Source of the DNA: CAVQMC01 sp963713505
GTDB lineage: Bacteria; Bacteroidota; Ignavibacteria; Ignavibacteriales; Ignavibacteriaceae
DNA: 49,652 bases
NCBI GenBank assembly: GCA_963713505.1
Contig: CAVQMC010000008.1
Coordinates: forward strand, 1-49,652
Direction: 5' to 3'
The notes under the pieces were generated by a model that saw nothing but the letters and a program-made list of their open reading frames with translations, searched no databases and had not been told where the DNA came from. A program made the translations under genes and the position numbers. Shown in pieces: positions 43,628-49,652 of the stretch. Within the stretch, counting starts at the first letter, position 1, and each line of letters opens with the position of its first letter.

Positions 43628-45657
43628 ATGTCTACAAGAATCGAAAAGAAAATAGAAGAATTACGGGAAAAAATTAGACAGTATGATTACGAATATTTTA
43701 TAAAAGCGGAGCCTTCTATCAGTGATCAAGAATATGATATGCTGGTGAAGGAATTAGAAAAACTTGAAAATGAAAACCCTGAATTAATTACTCCGGATTC
43801 TCCTACACAAAGAGTTGGAAAAGATTTAACCAAAGAATTTAAACCTGTAACTCATAAAGTTCCGATGTTAAGTCTTGCAAATACTTATAATGAAGAAGAA
43901 CTTTTTGATTTCGATAGAAGAGTAAGAGAAGGTTTGCCTAAAGATGAAAAAGTTGAATATGTAGTTGAAATGAAAATTGACGGAGCTTCGGTGAGTCTTA
44001 ACTATGTCGATGGAATTCTTAAAACTGCTGCAACCAGAGGCGATGGATTTGTCGGCGAAGAAATTACAAATAACGCTAAAACAATAAGAAGTATTCCATT
44101 AAGGTTAAACAAGAAAAAGTCTGTTTCTTATAAATTAATTGATTTTGAAGTTCGCGGTGAAATTTTTATGAAGATAAAAGACTTCGAAAAATTAAACGAA
44201 GAACGTGAAAAAAACGGTGAAAAAACTTTTGCAAATCCGCGTAATTTTACTGCCGGAAGTTTGAAGATGCAGGATCCGAAGGAAGTTTCTAGAAGAAGAT
44301 TGAATACATTTCTTTATACTTTGATTTCTGTTGAAGAGGAGTTTACTTCGCAATCCGAAAATCTGGAAATTTTAAAGAACTCTCGGTTTTTCGGTAAACC
44401 CCAGATACAAAATTTGTAAAAACATAAATGATGTTTTAAAAGTCTGTCATCAATTTGAAGAAGAAAGATATTCTCTTCCTTTTGAAATTGACGGCGCCGT
44501 TGTTAAAGTTAATTCAATTAAACAACAGAATATATTAGGTAGTATTGCTAAATCTCCAAGATGGGCTGTCGCATATAAATTTAAAGCCAAGCAGGCCGTT
44601 ACAAAAATTAATAAAATAAAATGGCAGGTTGGAAGAATCGGAACGGTTACACCTGTAGCAGAATTTGAGCCTGTATTTTTAGCCGGTTCTACAATAAGCC
44701 GTGCAACTTTACATAACTTTGATGAAATCCAAAGAAAAGATATAAGAGAAGGAGATGAGGTTGTTATTGAAAAAGGCGGTGATGTAATTCCTAAAGTCGT
44801 TTCAGTTGTAAAGGATAAAAGACCTAAAAATAGTAAACCTGTTAAAGCTCCAGCTAAATGTCCCGAATGCGGAACAACTTTATTTAAACCCGAAGGTGAA
44901 GTAGCTTATTATTGTGAAAACACCGAATGTCCGGCTCAAGTTAAAGGCAGATTAGAACATTTTGCAGCACGCGGAGCAATGGATATTGAAGGTCTTGGCG
45001 AAGCTTTAATAGATTTATTTGTTGATATGGGTTTGCTTAAAACATATGCTGATATTTATGATTTAAAGGATAAAAAAGATGATTTAATTCAAATTGAACG
45101 GCTTGGGGAAAAGAGTGTTAACAATTTATTAAAAGCAATTGAAGAAAGTAAAAAACAACCCTTTTATAAGCTATTATTTGCTTTGGGAATTAGATATGTT
45201 GGTTCCGGTGCTGCCAGAAAATTGGCAGATCATTTTAATTCCATTGATGCGCTTATTGATGCAGCCGAAGATGACATTTTAGAAGTTTACGAAATTGGTC
45301 CAAGTATAAGCGGAAGTGTCATTAAATTTTTTCTCGGATAAACATAACTTAAATATTATTGATAGATTGAAAAAACACGGTTTAAATTTTGAATCGGAGA
45401 AAAAAGTTACTAAAGATAATTTTTTTACTTCTAAAACTTTTGTATTAACAGGAAGTTTAAGTACTTTTTCAAGAGAAGAAGCAGGCGATAGAATAACTGC
45501 TTTAGGCGGTAAAGTAACTTCAAGTGTCAGTAAAAAAACAGATTACGTAATTGCAGGCGAAAATCCCGGATCGAAAATAGATAAAGCCAATAATCTCGGT
45601 GTAAAAATATTATCCGAAGATGAATTTATGAAATTACTAGATAAAGAATCGAAATAA
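43628..45657 (+). CDS. ligA: NAD+-dependent DNA ligase (two frameshifts in the sequence)
   Basis: Seals nicks in DNA replication and repair using NAD+. Adenylation domain: EMKIDGASVSLNY with the catalytic KxDG Lys near residue 118, and RGEIFMKIKDF. OB fold and zinc finger: CPECGTTLFKPEGEVAYYCE then NTECPAQ, four cysteines. HhH repeats near IERLGEKSVNNLLKAIEESK and BRCT domain from TFVLTGSLSTFSREEAGDRI. One extra T near 44381 (LKNLGFSVNPRYKICKNIND when repaired) and one in the T6 run at 45327-45332 break the gene. Removing both gives 675 residues, the usual size. Because it is essential, sequence errors are likely. Confidence 0.95.
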
Positions 45658-45658
45658 A

Positions 45659-46189
45659 ATGATTGAATTGGTAAAAAATAAAATATCATCTTTTATTATT
45701 GATCAGAAAATCAAGAATGTAAGCAATAATAATCAATCATTTAATAATATATTTACTAAATCATATAATATATTAGTATTAATGCCCGAAGATCAATCTG
45801 ATTTTAATCATTGCTTTGAAGTTTTAAATTCGGTTGATAACAGTATCCGAAATATTTATGTATTAACTTATGACTTTCGCGTAAGTCTTCTCCCTCAAAA
45901 ATTCAGACAAAAAGCAATTGAACATGGTATAAATGATAAAACAAGATTAAACCTTCCCACACACAAGTTTATAGAAAAACTTAGATATAAAAATATTAAT
46001 GCTGTTTTAGATTTAAATAGAAAAGAAAATTTATTTTACAGTTATGTTGCAAATCTTGTAAACGCATATCTTAAAGTAGGATTTGTGAAAAAGGATGCCG
46101 ATAAATATTATAACTTTCAGGTGGTAAATAAAGAAGAAAATCAGGAAATTTCTTATAAGAATTTCTTAAATTGTCTGCAATTGTTTTAA
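45659..46189 (+). CDS. Hypothetical protein resembling DUF6913
   Basis: 176 residues, soluble, starting one base after ligA. Visible features: an alpha/beta pattern with NILVLMPEDQSDFNHCFEVL, a strand IYVLTYDFRVSLLPQKF, and AVLDLNRKENLFYSYVANLV followed by NAYLKVGFVKKDADKYYNFQ. This layout recalls the Bacteroidota family DUF6913 and loosely the C-terminal half of heptosyltransferases. No catalytic motif can be named. Location between ligA and a STAS-domain gene gives little functional help. Confidence 0.55.
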   Translation: MIELVKNKISSFIIDQKIKNVSNNNQSFNNIFTKSYNILVLMPEDQSDFNHCFEVLNSVDNSIRNIYVLTYDFRVSLLPQKFRQKAIEHGINDKTRLNLPTHKFIEKLRYKNINAVLDLNRKENLFYSYVANLVNAYLKVGFVKKDADKYYNFQVVNKEENQEISYKNFLNCLQLF

Positions 46190-46198
46190 AGGTTTTTT

Positions 46199-46546
46199 AT
46201 GAATTTTGAAATTAAACGAATTGACAGTATTACAATTTTTAAATTAAATGAAAAAAGACTTGATACAAATATTTCAGGATTGGTTAAAGGTGAATTTACA
46301 ATGCTTCTGAAAGTTGAAGGAGCAAAAAAATTAGTTTTGGATTTAAGCGAAGTTGAAACTTGCGACAGTTCCGGATTAAGTGCAATTTTAGTTGCTAATC
46401 GAATATTAAATACAACCGGGGGAAGTATCAGAATTGCGGCTCCTTCCGAAAAAGTCTATTCTTTAATAAAAATTACACAACTCGACCGTGTTTTGCCTGT
46501 TTGCGCAACAGTTGAAGATGCAATGGAGGAATTAAAGAAAGAATAA
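46199..46546 (+). CDS. STAS-domain anti-sigma factor antagonist
   Basis: 115 residues forming one STAS domain, like SpoIIAA/RsbV: VEGAKKLVLDLSEVETCDSS followed by GLSAILVANRIL carries the conserved Asp-Ser-Ser-Gly in which a serine is the phosphorylation target of an anti-sigma kinase. RLDTNISGLVKGEF and IRIAAPSEKVYSLIKITQLD are also typical. No kinase or partner sigma is adjacent; the ECF gene at 32697 belongs to another type. Function in partner switching is inferred from the family. Confidence 0.9.
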   Translation: MNFEIKRIDSITIFKLNEKRLDTNISGLVKGEFTMLLKVEGAKKLVLDLSEVETCDSSGLSAILVANRILNTTGGSIRIAAPSEKVYSLIKITQLDRVLPVCATVEDAMEELKKE

Positions 46547-46599
46547 CCGACCAGTTCCTATCTATTATATACAGCCTTACATTTCTAAAATAATATTTT

Positions 46600-46619
46600 A
46601 TTTCGATATATATGAAAAT
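46600..46619. promoter_or_regulatory. Imperfect palindrome, distal ArsR-type operator candidate
   Basis: ATTTCGATATATATGAAAAT has eight of ten base pairs symmetrical. It shares the TTCGATAT core with the perfect palindrome at 46653-46672, 53 bases downstream, suggesting two copies of one operator. Confidence 0.45.
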
Positions 46620-46652
46620 AGATTGATTTTATAAATTTTTTATAATAATTTT

Positions 46653-46672
46653 AATTCGATATTTATCGAATT
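46653..46672. promoter_or_regulatory. Perfect 9-2-9 palindrome, ArsR-type operator candidate
   Basis: AATTCGATA-TT-TATCGAATT, centred 26 bases before the ArsR-family start. ArsR repressors bind such dyads and often block their own promoter, so this is a natural autoregulatory site. Also overlaps the space where a ribosome would initiate. Confidence 0.6.
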
Positions 46673-46687
46673 ATTATAAGCGATCAA

Positions 46688-47311
46688 ATGGAATTCAAAA
46701 ATAGTCTAAAAATTATAAAAGCTTTGGGAGATACTTCCCGGTTAATGATAATTAATTCTTTTTTTGAAAAACCCCAATATGTTGAGGAGATATCGAAAAG
46801 ATTAAACTTAGCCGCATCGACAGTTTCATTTCATTTAAAAAAACTGGAAGAAGCCAATCTCGTAGAGAAGATTAAAGAACAATATTATATAATTTATAAT
46901 ATAAATGAAGAACTATTTAATCTATCATTAAAAGAATTAATTTCATTTGAGAATTTTGAAAAGATTCATCAGGACGAAAGAATTAAGAAATATAAACAAA
47001 AAGTAATTGATAATTTTTATGAAAACGGAAAACTGAAGAGCATCCCGGTTCAGCATAAAAAAAGATGGATTATCTTAGAGAAGTTTATTGAAAAATTTCA
47101 AAAAGATAAAATTTATCAAGAACAAGAAATAAATGATTTAATAATAGAATTGTTCGATGATTATGTAACGATCAGAAGATATTTAGTTGATGAAAAAATA
47201 CTTGCGAGAAAAAACAACGAATATAAGTTGAACCCGGAGTATGATAATTTCAATAAGCAATATGATAGCCTAAAGAAAAGTTTTGAAGATAGCATTAATG
47301 AAAAATTTTAA
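46688..47311 (+). CDS. ArsR-family transcriptional regulator with DUF2087 domain
   Basis: 207 residues. Residues 5-75 are a winged helix of ArsR type (IIKALGDTSRLMIINSFFEK, VEEISKRLNLAASTVSFHLK, KLEEANLVEKIKEQYYIIY). The C-terminal part has VQHKKRWIILEKFIEKFQKD and DDYVTIRRYLVDEKILARKN, a DUF2087-like domain. The metal-binding ELCVCDL motif of arsenic sensors is absent, so another signal is likely. Two palindromes lie upstream and a GIY-YIG-like gene follows by 10 bases in a single operon. DUF2087 regulators next to such genes are known in Firmicutes, as I recall. Confidence 0.88.
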   Translation: MEFKNSLKIIKALGDTSRLMIINSFFEKPQYVEEISKRLNLAASTVSFHLKKLEEANLVEKIKEQYYIIYNINEELFNLSLKELISFENFEKIHQDERIKKYKQKVIDNFYENGKLKSIPVQHKKRWIILEKFIEKFQKDKIYQEQEINDLIIELFDDYVTIRRYLVDEKILARKNNEYKLNPEYDNFNKQYDSLKKSFEDSINEKF

Positions 47312-47321
47312 AGGAATAATT

Positions 47322-47678
47322 ATGGATAATAGAAAAGAATTAATCAGAAAATACAAAGAAGCGCCCAAACCAATGGGAATTTTTCAAATAAAAAATTTAA
47401 AAAATAACAAGATATATATTGAAAGCAGTAAAAATTTAGACGCATCAATAAACAAATATAAATTTTTATTAAAATATGAGCTTTGTAAAAACATAAGTCT
47501 TCAAAACGACTGGAATAAATTTGGTGATAATAATTTTATATTTGAAGTAATAGATACTTTAAAACCAAAAGAAGAACCGGATATAAATTATTCAAAGGAA
47601 TTAAAAACTCTTGAAGAATTATGGCTTGAAAAATTAAATCCTTATAATGAAAATGGTTATAATAGATTATCTTGTTAA
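47322..47678 (+). CDS. GIY-YIG-family protein with degenerate catalytic motif
   Basis: 118 residues. I chose ATG 47322 with AAAGGAA ahead (47310-47316) instead of a longer frame overlapping the ArsR gene. The fold is seen in MGIFQIKNLKNNKIYIESSK, WNKFGDNNFIFEVIDTLK and LEELWLEKLNPYNENGYN. The canonical GIY is GIF and YIG is YIE, and the catalytic Arg is replaced (DASINKYKF), so nuclease activity is doubtful. Its DNA or RNA target and its link to the ArsR gene are unknown. A stretch of low-coding DNA follows. Confidence 0.7.
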   Translation: MDNRKELIRKYKEAPKPMGIFQIKNLKNNKIYIESSKNLDASINKYKFLLKYELCKNISLQNDWNKFGDNNFIFEVIDTLKPKEEPDINYSKELKTLEELWLEKLNPYNENGYNRLSC

Positions 47679-47719
47679 TAATTACAATTTGAGATATATA
47701 AAAATTTATTATTCAAAAT

Positions 47720-49652
47720 ATGAATTTTATTAAGTATTTAATGTAACTTGTTTTTTTCAGTTCAATTTATTATTGTTGCACAGAATCAAGAAACCGACGT
47801 TGACAAATGATCCAAGGTTAAATTTCATTCCGCCTAACATTTCTAAACGTTGTAGTAATCCGGGATTTGAAGAATTGAATTCTAACAATATGCCTATATC
47901 TTGGTCAGGGGATCAAAAAATATTTTCTATTGATAATAGAACAAGTTATAAAGGAAAAAACTCATTAAAATTTAAAAACTATGATCCGGCTATCTATAAA
48001 ACTTATTACCAAAAGCTAAATATAATTCCGGGTGGCAAATATAAATTCAGTGCATATATTAAAACAAAAAATATAGTAGGTGAAGATACAGGTGCAAGTA
48101 TTTGCCTTCAATGGGCTGATAAAAATGGAAATTGGTTAGGAGGTGCTTATCCATTTGGAATTAAAGGTAATAATAATTGGACATATGTTGAAGATGAAAC
48201 TCAAGTATCCATAGAGGCCTCCTCTGGAGGTATTTATTGTTATGTACGTAAAGGTATGACGGGCGAGGCTTGGTTTGACAATATGGAAGTAAACAAATTT
48301 TGAATCCTCTTCTGTTTTCGTTTTTTCGATATCCTAAATATAGAGGAATTTATAAAAAATAAATTAGAACAATTTAATAACATAAAATAAAATTAGAAGA
48401 TTATATAAATTATATTAAAGATCGATTAAAATTAAATTATTTAATAAAAAAAATAGATAAATTATAAAATAATTAAATAATAAAATTTTTATCCAGGTTA
48501 AAAAAAACTAACCTATTTTCTTTACTAATTCTAAAGGTTTAGAAGTGGGTGATTATAAAATTAATATTTCTTTAACTAAAGTTCAAAAATAAAATTAGTG
48601 AACAGTCATAGTATTAAAATTTAAAAATTAAATACTCATTATAGACAAAAAGTTTATATAGATGACAGTTTAAGGACAATTGTAGACGGTAAAATTTTTC
48701 CCGATTGGGATGTACTTTTGGAATATTAATGAAAATGATTTAAGAATTTTTTCAGATAGCAAATTTAATTGTTTAATGCCTTATCCAAATACAACAATGG
48801 ATCAAATGGATTTGGCTGCAAAATATAATCTTAAAGTTGTTTACTCAATTAAAGATGATTTTTATAATCTTAAAAGTCATCCGAAAGAAATTCAAAATGT
48901 CACTCATGAAGAAGAATACATAAAAAATAAAAATTAATGAAATAAAAAATAACAAAGCACTTTTAGCATGGTATGTGGCGGATCAGTTAAAACCTGAAAT
49001 GGTTCCGCAAATGAAAGCCCATTATGATTTGCTTTGTCAATTAGATAAAAACCATCCGGCTTGGGCTGTATTAGCTGATCTTTATAATATTAAATATTTC
49101 ATAAATACTTTTGATGTTATAGGAACAGATCCGTACCCAATTAATTTCGATAGATTATCCAGGGTTACCAAATATACTTTAGAAACAGCTAAGCAAGTGA
49201 ATTATATTAAACCACTTTGGATGGTAATTCAAGCACATAATTTAGGAGTTTATCCGTGGCCGACACCAAATCCCAGAGCTCCAACTTACCAGGAAATGCG
49301 CAACATGGCCTGGCAAAGTATCTGCGAAGGTGCAAAAGGAATTTTCTTCTATTCATTTTTTGATTTAAAGAAAGATCCGGATCAGCCGTTTGAAGTACAA
49401 TGGAATAATCTTAAAGAAATAGCTGCGGAAATTGATAAATATTCACAAATTGTTTTGTCGATCGATAAAGTTCCAGTGTAAATATTAATTTTTCTCAAAA
49501 ACCAAATTGGTTCCATTATTTAGCTAAATCTCAAGATGGAATTCTTTACATTTTTGCGGTTGATGATGGTGACGGAAAAGGAAATATTGAATTTGAGCTT
49601 AATCAAGAAATTAAACAAATAACCGAATTAAATGAGGGAAAACAAATTTACT
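47720..49652 (+). pseudogene. Broken carbohydrate-binding/TIM-barrel glycosidase-like gene, cut by window edge
   Basis: A gene appears to start at ATG 47720 (MNFIKYLM), with a signal-peptide-like front spread over three frames. An intact section, about 47790-48303, is a CBM4/9-like jelly roll (NPGFEELNSNNMPISWSGDQ, SYKGKNSLKFKN, AWFDNMEVNKF). 48304-48660 is a linker with many stops, though NPLLFS, YPKYRG and GLEVGDYKINISLT can be read. Then VYIDDSLRTIVDG and MYFWNINENDLRIFSDSKFN begin a glycosidase-like barrel (VIGTDPYPINFD, MAWQSICEGAKGIFFYSFFD, LKKDPDQPFEVQWN). Frame breaks lie near 48301, 48697, 48935 and 49480. Shifts go in both directions and true stops occur, so genuine decay is plausible alongside errors. 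Confidence 0.7.

Noticed and set aside
47283..47321. Longer N-terminus for the GIY-YIG protein
   Set aside because: It would overlap the ArsR gene by about 29 bases and lacks an RBS; ATG 47322 has AAAGGAA correctly placed.
1..49652. CRISPR array, tRNA, rRNA or insertion sequence
   Set aside because: No regularly spaced repeats, no cloverleaf with a TTCGA-type T-loop, no rRNA-like block and no transposase frame were seen by eye; small divergent RNAs cannot be excluded.

Overview
The window reads as a single chromosomal stretch from a low-GC, Gram-negative bacterium of the Bacteroidota/Chlorobiota/Ignavibacteriota group, most likely an Ignavibacteria member. This placement is inference from gene content: LolA, UppP, outer-membrane beta-barrel, RND pump with TolC, type-B L31, HemY/HemH/HemB heme genes, a GlmU-like nucleotidyltransferase of the Bacteroidetes type and two TAnnTTTG-like promoter candidates. 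No marker was aligned. No tRNA, rRNA, CRISPR array, phage module or insertion sequence was recognised; most of the window is core chromosome.

Layout. 1-1543 (minus): a redox operon reading grx, groES, an atypical CX6C thioredoxin and trxB (cut by the window edge). 1544-2142: a divergent regulatory region with a 23-bp dyad and an 11-bp direct repeat. 2143-5530 (plus): heme operon hemH-hemY-hemB, closed by a hairpin. 5656-8427 (minus): two tandem paralogous lipoproteins with an Asp-box/propeller-like body, one broken by frameshifts. 8733-9979: MscS channel and LapA-like membrane protein. 10149-20960: translation and RNA-metabolism block rimP-nusA-infB-rbfA-truB-ribF-rpsO-pnp, then rng. 20990-23565: transaldolase-like aldolase, gcvT, comB. 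23568-29859: envelope block with ftsK, lolA, a UPF0104-type membrane protein, a beta-barrel, uppP and a lipoprotein cyclophilin. 29944-33907: sodium-symporter with its small MetS-like subunit, holA, an ECF sigma factor with a putative anti-sigma protein and a 48-aa ORF. 34008-39965: rpmE2 and a tripartite RND efflux operon. 40073-46546: GlmU-like protein, rsmB, rodZ-like, ligA, a DUF6913-like protein and a STAS protein. 46600-47678: an ArsR/DUF2087 regulator with two operator-like palindromes and a degenerate GIY-YIG protein. 47720-49652: a broken carbohydrate-binding/glycosidase-like gene running off the window.

The most important technical observation is that at least six single-base frameshifts interrupt otherwise conserved genes (nusA, ribF, ftsK, rodZ-like, ligA twice), and every one is repaired by removing one base. 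The broken lipoprotein copy at 5656-7042 is repaired by removing seven single bases, giving 459 codons against 457 in its intact neighbour, with no remaining stop. I therefore read most of these breaks as insertion-type sequencing or assembly errors rather than gene decay. The glycosidase-like gene at the right edge is different: it needs shifts in both directions and its middle is full of stops.

I did not find a convincing wholly new system. The best biological leads are the groES/CX6C-thioredoxin redox operon facing the heme operon across a palindrome, the hairpin directly in front of rimP, the ArsR-DUF2087/degenerate GIY-YIG pair with twin operators, and the polar insertion inside the S1 domain of RNase G.
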